Source: a bacterium
GTDB lineage: Bacteria; Bacillota; Clostridia; Lachnospirales; Lachnospiraceae
Assembly (NCBI GenBank): GCA_004562765.1
Contig: SFRL01000047.1
Location: 1 to 24,078 of the forward strand
DNA: 24,078 nucleotides
Reading direction: 5' to 3'
Shown: in pieces, positions 6,641-14,997 of the stretch
Layout: each line of letters starts with the position of its first letter
How positions within the stretch are numbered: the first letter of the stretch is position 1
The notes under the pieces: generated by a model
Databases searched by the model: none
Seen by the model: only the letters and a program-made list of their open reading frames with translations
Told to the model about the DNA's origin: nothing
Program-made: the position numbers and the translations under genes

Positions 6641-8140
6641 TCAGGCATCCTTGCGTCTATCATGATTTATTTTGCCCTTTTTCCCTAATGCCAGCCAGAT
6701 GATAAATCCCGCAAAGATCACGGCTACGATCATCCAGATGCAGAGCGTCAGCGTTCCTCTGACCTTGAACATGTCATAGTAGCCTTTAAAATAGATTCCC
6801 AGTATGATCAACGGCAGCACATATGTCATGTATCCCCTGATCCAGCGCGGAAAATCCCTGCCTGAACCGGTATTTGTCTCTGCAAGAAAGTTCTCGAATC
6901 CCCAGCCGTTCTTTCTCGTACAGAACAACACAAACAACAGACTGCCGAGCGGAAGTACGTTATAAGATACGATAAAGTCCTCCAGATCCATGATCGAAGA
7001 CCCATTGCCAAGGGGCTGGATTGCTGACAGTACATTAAACCCGAGCACCGCCGGAGCTGACAACACACTGATTCCCACAAGGTTTACCAGAACGGATTTC
7101 TTTCTGCTCCATCCGAAAAGATCGATCGACATTGCAATGATATTTTCAAAAACAGCAATGACAGTAGACAGCGCCGCAAAACTCATAAATACAAAGAACA
7201 TCGTTCCCCAGATGCGTCCCGCCGGCATATGGTTAAATACATTCGGCAATGTAATAAACATCAACGAAGGCCCTGCATCCGGACTGATCCCGTAGGCAAA
7301 GCAGGCGGGAATAATGATGATTCCCGCAACCAGTGCGATCATGGTATCGATCAATACCACATTGACCGATTCCCCTGTCAGCTTGCGTTCCTTGGAAAGA
7401 TAGCTTCCGAAGATCTCCATGGAACCCATACCTACACTGAGTGTGAAAAATGCATGAGTCATAGCGGCAAACACCACATTTCCAATGCCCTGATCCACCA
7501 TTTTTCCGAAATCCGGAACCAGATAAAAACGCAGACCCTTCGCACTGTCTGCAAGTGTCACGGAACGCACCGCCATCACGATCATCAACACGATGAGCAG
7601 GATCATCATCACCTTACTCACCCGCTCCACGCCCTTTTGTATACCGAACGAGCAGATGCCGATGCACAGGAAGATGACAAGCAGTGTAAACGCCATCATG
7701 ATACCGGGGTTTTGAAGCATTCCCTGAAATTCATGCTCTATCACTTCCACGCCTGCGTTTCCGATTCTCCCGGAAGCCATGACATGCACGTAATAGATCA
7801 TCCAGCCTGCAACCATCGTATAAAACATCATGAGCAGATAGTTTCCGGCAAAGCCAAACCATTTAAAGTGATGCCATCTGGTTCCCTCCGGCTCCAGCGT
7901 TTTCAGAGCCGTACCGATACTGCTGTTGCTTCCCCGACCGATAGCAAACTCACAGATGAGGATCGGTATCCCCATCACGGCCAGACAGACCAGATAGATC
8001 AGAATAAATGCTGCCCCACCATACATTCCGCAAATATACGGAAACTTCCAGACGTTTCCCAGACCGACTGCGCAACCGGCGGATACCAGAATAAAACCCA
8101 GCCTCGATGCAAATTTTTCACGGTTTTTGTTTTCAGTCAA
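6641..8140 (-). CDS. Sodium:neurotransmitter symporter (NSS/SNF) family transporter
   Basis: A 499-residue inner-membrane transporter with about 11-12 helices, of the family that takes up amino acids or related amines with sodium (LeuT, MhsT). The family hallmark is clear in TM1: RLGFILVSAGCAVGLGNVWK, which in relatives forms the sodium and substrate site, followed by FPYICGMYGGAAF. Substrate cannot be told from sequence alone. I chose a TTG start at 8140, giving LTENKNREKF, because GGAGGGG is 7 bases upstream; an upstream TTG at 8182 has no binding site. It has its own promoter, nearly identical to that of the two-component operon encoded just upstream, which suggests that system controls it. 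Confidence 0.93.
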   Translation of the reverse strand: MTENKNREKFASRLGFILVSAGCAVGLGNVWKFPYICGMYGGAAFILIYLVCLAVMGIPILICEFAIGRGSNSSIGTALKTLEPEGTRWHHFKWFGFAGNYLLMMFYTMVAGWMIYYVHVMASGRIGNAGVEVIEHEFQGMLQNPGIMMAFTLLVIFLCIGICSFGIQKGVERVSKVMMILLIVLMIVMAVRSVTLADSAKGLRFYLVPDFGKMVDQGIGNVVFAAMTHAFFTLSVGMGSMEIFGSYLSKERKLTGESVNVVLIDTMIALVAGIIIIPACFAYGISPDAGPSLMFITLPNVFNHMPAGRIWGTMFFVFMSFAALSTVIAVFENIIAMSIDLFGWSRKKSVLVNLVGISVLSAPAVLGFNVLSAIQPLGNGSSIMDLEDFIVSYNVLPLGSLLFVLFCTRKNGWGFENFLAETNTGSGRDFPRWIRGYMTYVLPLIILGIYFKGYYDMFKVRGTLTLCIWMIVAVIFAGFIIWLALGKKGKINHDRRKDA

Positions 8141-8184
8141 TTCCAAACCCCTCCAAATAATTCTTATATAAGTGCTTATCAACT

Positions 8185-8213
8185 ATCTTAATATAGAACC
8201 CTGTTTGAATCAA
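8185..8213 (-). promoter_or_regulatory. Promoter of the symporter gene, twin of 9858-9886
   Basis: On the minus strand TTGATT (8213-8208), a 17-base spacer and TAAGAT (8190-8185) precede the symporter by about 45 bases; the -35 overlaps the kinase stop codon. The segment 8191-8222 matches 9864-9895 at 29 of 32 positions. Both copies contain the small palindrome TTGAwTCAA at the -35, a likely shared regulator site. Confidence 0.65.
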
Positions 8214-9124
8214 GCAGAATCATGCCCGGGAAGTTTTGGCAGAAAAACAGAAAATACGGAACCCTTGAAAAGTTCGGATGTCACCTTGATGTAGCCGCCT
8301 TCTTTGCTGACGATCTCCCTCGCCAGATACAATCCGATACCGACACCTTTCTCCTCATAGACCCGCGGCGAACGGTAAAATCGGGTAAATATTTTTGCCG
8401 TTTCTTCCTCTGTCATTCCAATTCCGCTGTCTGTCACGTCAATACATACAAACATTTCGTATTCTCTGGTGCTGACCGTGACCATTCCACCCGGCGGTGT
8501 ATATTTAATCGCATTATCTACAATGTTTGCAAGCGCCTCCAACGTCCACTTAAAATCAAACAATGCCACAAGCTCCGATGGAATATCTACCCGAAAGGAC
8601 ACATCCTTTTGTTCGGCAGCCTGTTCGCATTCCAGCTGCTCCAACATTTTCCTTACGCTGTTTTGTTTTGGTGCAACAGCAATGATCCCGTTCTCCAACC
8701 GCGATGTCTTGACCAGTGACGCGATCAAAAAGCTCAGTTTTTCCGTCTGCGTCTCGATCTGACCTACGATCTGTCTTGTCCCCTCATCCAGCTCCGGTGC
8801 TTCTTTTAAAAGCTGCGCATAAAGCAAAATATTAGATATCGGTGTCTTCGTCTGATGCGAGATATCCGCAATAAACGTTTTGATCCGATCCTTTTCTGAA
8901 TTGACCTGCCGGAGAGATGTGTTCCCGGCAGACAAATAACGATACATTTTCGCCTCCAGCTTTGAGAGCTTTTTTTCGTTAAAGGAACTCTCTGAAAAAG
9001 TATTATCGATTGCCCGGTCGATCATGTTTTCCAGACGAGACATGATGATTGAAGTCCGCACATACATGATGCCCACAAGTACAGCCAACACCACGATCGC
9101 AGCAATGAATACGATATACAACAT
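8210..9124 (-). CDS. Sensor histidine kinase with a single N-terminal TM
   Basis: A 304-residue kinase, partner of the regulator at 9127-9771. It has one or two closely packed hydrophobic segments at the very N-terminus (about 2-27), no extracellular domain, then HisKA with the H-box IADISHQTKTP (His90), the N-box IVDNAIKYTPPGG, G1 box DSGIGM, F-box IFTRFYRSPR and G2 box GVGIGLYLARE. All look intact. Kinases of this short build often sense through membrane partners or transporters. I chose the ATG at 9124 (GGAG eight bases upstream, two bases after the regulator stop) over a GTG at 9139. The neighbouring symporter downstream and divergent cstA are its likely targets. Confidence 0.94.
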   Translation of the reverse strand: MLYIVFIAAIVVLAVLVGIMYVRTSIIMSRLENMIDRAIDNTFSESSFNEKKLSKLEAKMYRYLSAGNTSLRQVNSEKDRIKTFIADISHQTKTPISNILLYAQLLKEAPELDEGTRQIVGQIETQTEKLSFLIASLVKTSRLENGIIAVAPKQNSVRKMLEQLECEQAAEQKDVSFRVDIPSELVALFDFKWTLEALANIVDNAIKYTPPGGMVTVSTREYEMFVCIDVTDSGIGMTEEETAKIFTRFYRSPRVYEEKGVGIGLYLAREIVSKEGGYIKVTSELFKGSVFSVFLPKLPGHDSA

Positions 9125-9126
9125 AC

Positions 9127-9771
9127 TTATTTCTCCCACACATAGCCGATGCCGTAAACAGTTCGGATCGGCGCTTCAGGCAGCTTCTGGCGCAGCCGCT
9201 TTACCGTTACAGACAGCGCATTTTCTTCTACAAATTCCGCTCCATCCGACCAGATCCGCTGCAGCAGCAGATCACGCGATAAGGTCTGCCCCATATTCTG
9301 CACAAACAGTTTTAACAGGCGCTGTTCCGTTTTGCTCAGTTCCACCGGCATATCGCCATCCAGAAACTTCATATTGCCAAAATCAAAAGAATAATTCCCG
9401 ACCGCAACAACAGCCCCATCAACCATCCGTCGCCTGGTCACTGCATTGACTCTCGCCCGCAGCACAGCCAGAGAAAACGGCTTTGTAATATAGTCATCCG
9501 CTCCACTTTCCAGTCCGGTGACAATGTTTATCTCCAGATCATTTGCTGTTAAAAATATGATGGGAACGTGGCTGCTCTTTCGGATCTCGCGGCACAGATC
9601 CAGTCCGCTTCCATCCGGAAGATTAATATCGAGGATCACCAGATCAATGCTGTCATCAAACTTTTCTTTGCCCTCTTTTACACAATATGCCTGAACAACC
9701 GTCTCGTTACCAAACGATAAAGCAATCCCCTGATTTAATGCACGATCGTCTTCTACAACCAATAACTTCAT
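9127..9771 (-). CDS. OmpR-type response regulator
   Basis: A 214-residue response regulator: receiver domain beginning MKLLVVEDDRALN, acidic pair at 8-9, phospho-acceptor Asp48 in LVILDINLPDGSG, conserved Lys in DDYITKPFSLAVL, then a Trans_reg_C winged helix ending VKRLRQKLPE and TVYGIGYVWEK. I chose the ATG at 9771 (GGGAG nine bases upstream) over a TTG at 9801, because the receiver fold starts there. First gene of a two-gene operon with the kinase. The same 32-base promoter element precedes this gene and the downstream symporter, so it probably regulates itself and the transporter. The divergent cstA could be a third target, but no copy of the element is seen in front of it. Confidence 0.95.
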   Translation of the reverse strand: MKLLVVEDDRALNQGIALSFGNETVVQAYCVKEGKEKFDDSIDLVILDINLPDGSGLDLCREIRKSSHVPIIFLTANDLEINIVTGLESGADDYITKPFSLAVLRARVNAVTRRRMVDGAVVAVGNYSFDFGNMKFLDGDMPVELSKTEQRLLKLFVQNMGQTLSRDLLLQRIWSDGAEFVEENALSVTVKRLRQKLPEAPIRTVYGIGYVWEK

Positions 9772-9857
9772 CTCTATATACTCCCGGTAGTCCTTTTTCA
9801 AAATAATAGCCTTTTCTGCCCTGCCTCAAAGCAAATCATTCACACTTGTTACTTCTT

Positions 9858-9886
9858 ATCATAATATAGAACCCAGTTTGATTCAA
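9858..9886 (-). promoter_or_regulatory. Promoter of the second two-component operon
   Basis: On the minus strand TTGAAT (9886-9881), 17 bases, TATGAT (9863-9858). The predicted start is near 9851, about 80 bases before the regulator ATG. The region 9864-9895 is a near copy of 8191-8222 in front of the symporter, sharing TTGAwTCAA and a GGGTTCTATAT spacer end. Confidence 0.7.
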
Positions 9887-9970
9887 GCAGGATCACATCA
9901 TACATCACGCACGATCGCACTTAATAATATTAGGTTTTTTTGACAATGGCTTTATATTTAAAAGTTTTTC

Positions 9971-10005
9971 TTGATTTTCTTTTTTTTAAGTGGTAAAACA
10001 TTTAC
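9971..10005 (+). promoter_or_regulatory. Weak candidate promoter and operator of cstA
   Basis: Between the divergent regulator and cstA (9772-10041) the best plus-strand pairing I find is TTGATT (9971-9976), 17 bases, TAAAAC (9994-9999), which is weak. Over the -10 lies an inverted repeat GTAAA-ACA-TTTAC (9993-10005). It recalls a catabolite-responsive element but lacks the central CG. A perfect TTGACA at 9940-9945 has no -10 at the right distance. The stretch is T-rich and holds no gene. Confidence 0.3.
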
Positions 10006-10041
10006 GAAATATACCAAAACTAGAAGAAAAGAGGTTAGATT

Positions 10042-11739
10042 ATGAATGGTATCTTAATGATGATCATCGCCATTGTAGTACTGGGAGGTGCATATCTCCT
10101 GTATGGACGATATCTTCAAAACAAATGGGGAATTGACCCCGATGCAAAAACTCCTGCCTATGAGCTGGAGGACGGTGTAGACTATGTTCCCGCTGACACA
10201 AACGTGGTCTTCGGACATCAGTTCGCATCTATCGCCGGTGCAGGCCCGATCAACGGACCGATCCAGGCTGCGATCTTCGGTTGGGTTCCGGTTCTCTTAT
10301 GGATCCTGATCGGCGGTGTGTTCTTTGGTGCCGTACAGGATTTCGCAGCAATGTATGCATCTGTAAAAAATAAGGGACGTACCATTGGTTACATCATTGA
10401 AGAGTACATCGGAAAGCTGGGCAAGAAGCTCTTCCTGTTATTCTGCTGGCTCTTCTGTATCTTAGTTATCGCTGCTTTCGCAGATGTCGTTGCAGGAACC
10501 TTCAACGGATTTGCTGTCGATGACGCAGGCGTTGTTACCTCAACCATCGCAGCAAACGGTGCGGTTGCAACCACTTCTATCTTATTTATCTTAGAGGCTG
10601 TTGCACTTGGATGTATTTTGAAATATGCAAAATTGAACAAATGGGTCAATACCGGTATCGCGATCGTAATGTTAGTTGCTGCCATCGCCATTGGTCTGAA
10701 CTGCCCTATTTATCTTTCAAGAAGCACCTGGCATCTGATCGTATTTGCCTACATATTGATCGCATGTGTCACACCGGTATGGGCACTGCTTCAGCCCCGC
10801 GATTACTTAAACAGCTACCTTCTGATCTTCATGATCGTTGGTGCTGTCATCGGTGTATTTGTTTCCAATCCGTCATGCAACCTTTCTGCATTCAACGGAT
10901 TTAACGTAAATGGACAGTATCTGTTCCCGATCCTGTTCGTAACCATCGCCTGTGGTGCTGTTTCCGGTTTCCACTCACTGGTATCTTCCGGAACTGCTTC
11001 CAAGCAGATCAAGAGTGAAAAGAGCATGCTGCCTGTATCCTACGGTGCAATGCTGATGGAGAGTATGCTTGCAGTCATCGCACTGATCGCAGTTGCTTCC
11101 TTTGCTGACGGCGAAGCTGCTGCCCAGGGACTGACAACACAGCCCCAGATCTTCGCGGGTGCGATCGCAAACTTCTTATCAGTGATCGGTTTACCTTATC
11201 AGCTTGTATTTACACTGATCAACCTTGCCGTATCCGCATTTGCGCTGACTTCATTGGACTCTGTCGCACGTATTGGACGTCTTTCTTTCCAGGAGTTCTT
11301 CGTAGATGAGGACACTGATATGGAGCATTTAAGCCCCTTCAAGAAAGTAGTGACAAACGCATGGTTTGCTACCATCCTCACACTGGTACTTGCATTTATG
11401 CTGGCAAAGGTCGGCTACGCAGAGATCTGGCCGCTGTTTGGATCAGCCAACCAGCTGTTATCTGTTCTGGCACTTGTTGCCTGTGCAGTATTCTTAAAGA
11501 AGACAAAACGTCAGGGCGCAATGCTCTGGGTTCCCATGTTCTTTATGATGGCAGTTACCTTTACCGCACTGACCATGACCATCGTAAAGCTTGTCTCTGC
11601 TCTGACAACCACAGGCCTGACCCTTGGAAGCACCATGCAGCTCATTTTCGCTGTACTGCTGCTGATCCTTGGTGTCATCGTTGCCATTCAGGGTATCAAA
11701 AAATTAACCGAGAAGGCTGACGCAAAGCAGGCTGCTTAA
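10042..11739 (+). CDS. cstA: CstA-family carbon starvation transporter
   Basis: A 565-residue polytopic membrane protein of the CstA family, whose members take up peptides or pyruvate. Hallmarks are the N-terminal helix with LLYGRYLQNKWGID, the family motif VVFGHQFASIAGAGPINGP (about 55-75), and FGAVQDFAAMYASVKNKGRT. It has about 15 hydrophobic segments. E. coli CstA is longer (about 700 residues); this length is common for the shorter Firmicutes form. AGAGG precedes the ATG at good spacing. Codon use is visibly more biased than in neighbours (many GCA, GTT, ATC), suggesting high expression. It is the only complete plus-strand gene here, divergent from a two-component pair that may control it. 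Substrate cannot be decided from sequence. Confidence 0.93.
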   Translation: MNGILMMIIAIVVLGGAYLLYGRYLQNKWGIDPDAKTPAYELEDGVDYVPADTNVVFGHQFASIAGAGPINGPIQAAIFGWVPVLLWILIGGVFFGAVQDFAAMYASVKNKGRTIGYIIEEYIGKLGKKLFLLFCWLFCILVIAAFADVVAGTFNGFAVDDAGVVTSTIAANGAVATTSILFILEAVALGCILKYAKLNKWVNTGIAIVMLVAAIAIGLNCPIYLSRSTWHLIVFAYILIACVTPVWALLQPRDYLNSYLLIFMIVGAVIGVFVSNPSCNLSAFNGFNVNGQYLFPILFVTIACGAVSGFHSLVSSGTASKQIKSEKSMLPVSYGAMLMESMLAVIALIAVASFADGEAAAQGLTTQPQIFAGAIANFLSVIGLPYQLVFTLINLAVSAFALTSLDSVARIGRLSFQEFFVDEDTDMEHLSPFKKVVTNAWFATILTLVLAFMLAKVGYAEIWPLFGSANQLLSVLALVACAVFLKKTKRQGAMLWVPMFFMMAVTFTALTMTIVKLVSALTTTGLTLGSTMQLIFAVLLLILGVIVAIQGIKKLTEKADAKQAA

Positions 11740-11771
11740 TTCCGGCATTTGTCATTACATAACGAAAATAG

Positions 11772-11815
11772 AAAGGATACATCTTCCCGTACCCGGGAGG
11801 GTGTATCCTTTTTTT
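11772..11815. terminator. Bidirectional terminator between cstA and sbcC
   Basis: AAAGGATACA (11772-11781) pairs perfectly with TGTATCCTTT (11802-11811), with a second inner stem of TTCCCG and CGGGAG. T's follow on the plus strand to 11815. The A-rich 5' side gives a shorter T-tract on the minus strand. It ends both cstA and the convergent sbcDC transcript; the sbcC stop codon begins exactly at its edge. Confidence 0.88.
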
Positions 11816-14800
11816 CAAACTCCGGTATCAACCGTGATCTGACTGCCATCCTTGAATTTTCTGATCCGGATCTGCTGCGGAATATTTTCCATCAATTCTT
11901 CCCTGTGGCTGATGATCCCGACAAGTTTATTTGTGCCGGAGAGATTGATCAGAATGTCCATCGCACTTTCCATTGATCTTCGGTCCAGCGTTCCAAATCC
12001 TTCATCAATAAACAGCGCATCCATCTGAATTCCTCCCAGATTTGACGACACAGTATCCGACAGGCCCAGCGCAAGACTCAGAGAAGCCTTAAAGCTTTCT
12101 CCACCGGACAAATTACCGACAGGGCGCCGGTGTCCGGTATAGTTGTCCAAAACCTCCAGATCCAGAAAATTGTTACTCTTCTTTCCTACCGCGTCTTCCT
12201 GCCTGTATAATTCATATTGTCCATCGCTCATAGGTAAGAGTCTTCGATTTGCTGCAGCAATGATATGATCGAATCCGTTTGCCTGAATATACTGCTCCAG
12301 AGTGATCTTTCCATTACCTGTAGTTCCCTTCACAAGATCATAGAGTCTCTTACAGATACTGTATTCTTTCTCCGCATGCTCAAGTTCACTTCTCTGCGAG
12401 AGAATCCGCTGCTGTTTTTCCGAATTGACAGTGATCCGATGTTCGGTGGAGATCACTGCTTGTCTGATTTCCTCAACGCGCTTTCTGATTTCCTCACACT
12501 GCTGTTGCAACTCATCAATATTGATCAGTGTCTTTCCTTCGGCATCTTCCTTCGCCTGCGCGAGCTGCGTTTGATTCGTTGCCACAGACTGTTTGTAAGC
12601 CGCTATAATATCCTCTGCTTCACGGATCGCATCTTCCGATACCACAAAGATCAGCATTTCATCTGCTGATGCAAAGCCCTGCGTCTGAAGCGCTTGATCC
12701 AGTGATGCCCGGAGTGTCTCTTCGTCCTTCTTTTGAAGCTTCAACGTATCTTCCAGGGTCGCGGACGCCGACTGCAGCGAAGTCACCTTGGAATCTGCTG
12801 CTTTTTTGTCAGCCTCAGCTGACTTTATAGCATCCAATATTTGTTTTACTTCTTCAATCGCTTCTGACCGTGCCTGATCCGCTTCTTCCCAGTTGCGGAA
12901 ACTCAGTTTACTGAACGTCTGCAACGTCGTCTGCGTTTCTATGATCGCTCGTTCCACAGACTGCATTTCACGAAGCAATGCTTCCTTTTGAGACGCGAGC
13001 TTTTCCGTATCCTCACCTTGTGCCTTGTCAAGATCCGCCTCCGCCTTCATCAGCAGGGCACATTCTTTTTCCAGCGCGATCTGAAGCTGCTCTCGGTCTT
13101 TCGCCTTTTGCTCCACCAACGATCTGGCATGTTCCAGGCACTGGATCAGTTCATCCAGCGATCCTCCGGCACCGGGAACACTGACGGCAGCATGTTCCAG
13201 ACAATCTGATAGGCAGATTCTCATCTGCTCTTCATATTCCTCCAGTGCAGTCTTTGCCTTTTCAGCTTCTGTATTGGCTTGATTCTTTGTCTCCTGAAGT
13301 GTTGCTTCCTCACGCTGTATGTTCTTATATTCTTCCTCCGTAATGGAAGTGCCCGGAAGTACGGCCAATTCCGGATGATGCACGGAACCGCATACAGGAC
13401 ATTTCTGTCCTTCCTCCAGACCTTCGGCTAAAATTCCTGCCCGGCAGTCTTCCAGGATCCGCTCGGCTTTCATGCGTTTTTCCAGCGCCTGCTCGTATTC
13501 ATTCCGCACAGTTTTAAAAACGTCCTGCTTCGCAGTAAGCGTCTGCTTTCTCTTCGTTCTTTCCGGGATCTGCTTATCAAAAATAGCCGTCATATCATCC
13601 AGCAGATCAGAGATGCTTTCACTTTCCCCTTTTACTTTCTGTAACTCTTCCGGCTTTCCCTTGAGCGCCGACACCGTCTTTTTTAAATTTGTAATTTTTT
13701 CTTTCAGGTTGCTTTCCGCTGTTTTTACATTTTCCTCTTTTTCTGCGATCGCCTTCTTATTCTCGTTTAATTCAGCAAGTCTTTGCTCTGATTCATCTCG
13801 TTTTTGATAGATCGGACCTTCCTCATCCAGCTTATCGATCTTCTTTTGAAGTTCCTCAGCCCTGCTTCTTTTTTCTTCCGCAGCCGATAAATTTGCCGTC
13901 ATCTTTTGTGCTGTTTCCATCGCTGCCTGAAGCTTTTTCTTTTTATCCCCAATATCCTCTATCACCGCAGCAATATCATCACACTTGGATCTCCATGTCT
14001 GATAGACCGGATGTACCTCATGGCTGGCAGCTTTCTGTTTCCTTAACAAGGAGGCGGTTTCCTCGATCTCCTGCTTTCCGGCATCAAGTGCTTTCTTCTC
14101 CTCCTGCAGCCCGGCAAGCCTTCTGATAAACTCATTATTCGTCTTTGCAGTTGCCAGTTCCGTCTCCTTCGCCTGAAGTTCTCTCTCAGCCTTCTTAAAT
14201 TCAGCGTTTACGAGCCTAAGCCTGGCTTTGTCTGAACTGATCAGACGCGCTAACAGATCCAGAATCTCATCGAGATTCCAAACACTGCCCGAACACGCGG
14301 CCCTCTCCTGCAGTTCAATGAGTTCTTCTGCCAGCTCGCCCACTTCCTCCGCTGTAACATCACCAAAATACTGTAAGATACTGTCTTCGGTTCTTCGTTT
14401 CACTGCATAGCCGGCATCCATGCGATCCTTTAGCCGATATTCTATATTTTTATATCCATTCGTCAAAAAAATGGTACGGAGGATCTCCGTTCTTTGATCC
14501 GTTTTTGCATTCAATAAATCCCGGAATTCTCCCTGGGCGATCATTGCGATCTGCTTAAACTGTTTCTCATCAATATGAAGCAGCTCCTTTACCGCTTGAT
14601 TTACCTGGGTCAGACCTTCGATGGGCGTCATGCCTTCCTCATAAAGCACGGCCTTTTCTTTCTCTGTGATCACACCTGTTCCACGCTGTTTTTTTCTTTC
14701 ATATGCCGGCTGGCGCCAGATGTGATATTTTCTCCCCTGATGAGAAAAATAAAAATCCACATAACTTTCGGCAGAATCCTTCGCGTATTCGCTCCGGAGA

Positions 14801-14997
14801 TTTTTGGTGTCTCTATAAGAGCCGCTGGTTGTTCCGTACAAAGCAAAACAGATGGCATCAAAAATCGTGGTTTTTCCTGCCCCGGTATCTCCGGAGATCA
14901 AAAAAAGCCCCTTGTCTTCAAATTGTTCAAAATCAATTTCAGGCATCCGGTCCGCATAGGGTCCAAATGCGCTAATGATCAATTTCATCGGTTTCAT
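11815..14997 (-). CDS. sbcC: SbcC, ATPase subunit of the SbcCD nuclease
   Basis: A 1060-residue SMC/Rad50-like ATPase. With SbcD it forms a complex that opens hairpins and cleaves palindromic or protein-blocked DNA ends. Visible parts: Walker A SGDTGAGKTTIFDAICFALYG near residue 35, a Q-loop at IAMIAQGEFRDLL, two very long coiled coils (about 190-500 and 570-880), the zinc hook CPVCG at Cys533/Cys536 in the middle, the ABC signature NLSGGESFKASLSLALGL, and Walker B ALFIDEGFGTLD near the C-terminus. Length matches the family (about 1050-1130). The start overlaps the end of sbcD by 26 bases. GGGGA lies 6 bases before the ATG at 14997; an ATG at 14988 is possible. Confidence 0.96.
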   Translation of the reverse strand: MKPMKLIISAFGPYADRMPEIDFEQFEDKGLFLISGDTGAGKTTIFDAICFALYGTTSGSYRDTKNLRSEYAKDSAESYVDFYFSHQGRKYHIWRQPAYERKKQRGTGVITEKEKAVLYEEGMTPIEGLTQVNQAVKELLHIDEKQFKQIAMIAQGEFRDLLNAKTDQRTEILRTIFLTNGYKNIEYRLKDRMDAGYAVKRRTEDSILQYFGDVTAEEVGELAEELIELQERAACSGSVWNLDEILDLLARLISSDKARLRLVNAEFKKAERELQAKETELATAKTNNEFIRRLAGLQEEKKALDAGKQEIEETASLLRKQKAASHEVHPVYQTWRSKCDDIAAVIEDIGDKKKKLQAAMETAQKMTANLSAAEEKRSRAEELQKKIDKLDEEGPIYQKRDESEQRLAELNENKKAIAEKEENVKTAESNLKEKITNLKKTVSALKGKPEELQKVKGESESISDLLDDMTAIFDKQIPERTKRKQTLTAKQDVFKTVRNEYEQALEKRMKAERILEDCRAGILAEGLEEGQKCPVCGSVHHPELAVLPGTSITEEEYKNIQREEATLQETKNQANTEAEKAKTALEEYEEQMRICLSDCLEHAAVSVPGAGGSLDELIQCLEHARSLVEQKAKDREQLQIALEKECALLMKAEADLDKAQGEDTEKLASQKEALLREMQSVERAIIETQTTLQTFSKLSFRNWEEADQARSEAIEEVKQILDAIKSAEADKKAADSKVTSLQSASATLEDTLKLQKKDEETLRASLDQALQTQGFASADEMLIFVVSEDAIREAEDIIAAYKQSVATNQTQLAQAKEDAEGKTLINIDELQQQCEEIRKRVEEIRQAVISTEHRITVNSEKQQRILSQRSELEHAEKEYSICKRLYDLVKGTTGNGKITLEQYIQANGFDHIIAAANRRLLPMSDGQYELYRQEDAVGKKSNNFLDLEVLDNYTGHRRPVGNLSGGESFKASLSLALGLSDTVSSNLGGIQMDALFIDEGFGTLDRRSMESAMDILINLSGTNKLVGIISHREELMENIPQQIRIRKFKDGSQITVDTGV

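Noticed and set aside
7229..8191. A long plus-strand open frame, rich in His and Gln, opposite the symporter gene
   Set aside because: It is the antisense shadow of the NSS transporter; the minus strand has clear family motifs and its own promoter.
9940..9945. Perfect TTGACA upstream of cstA as its -35 box
   Set aside because: At 16-18 bases downstream there is no acceptable -10; TATATT lies only 7 bases away.
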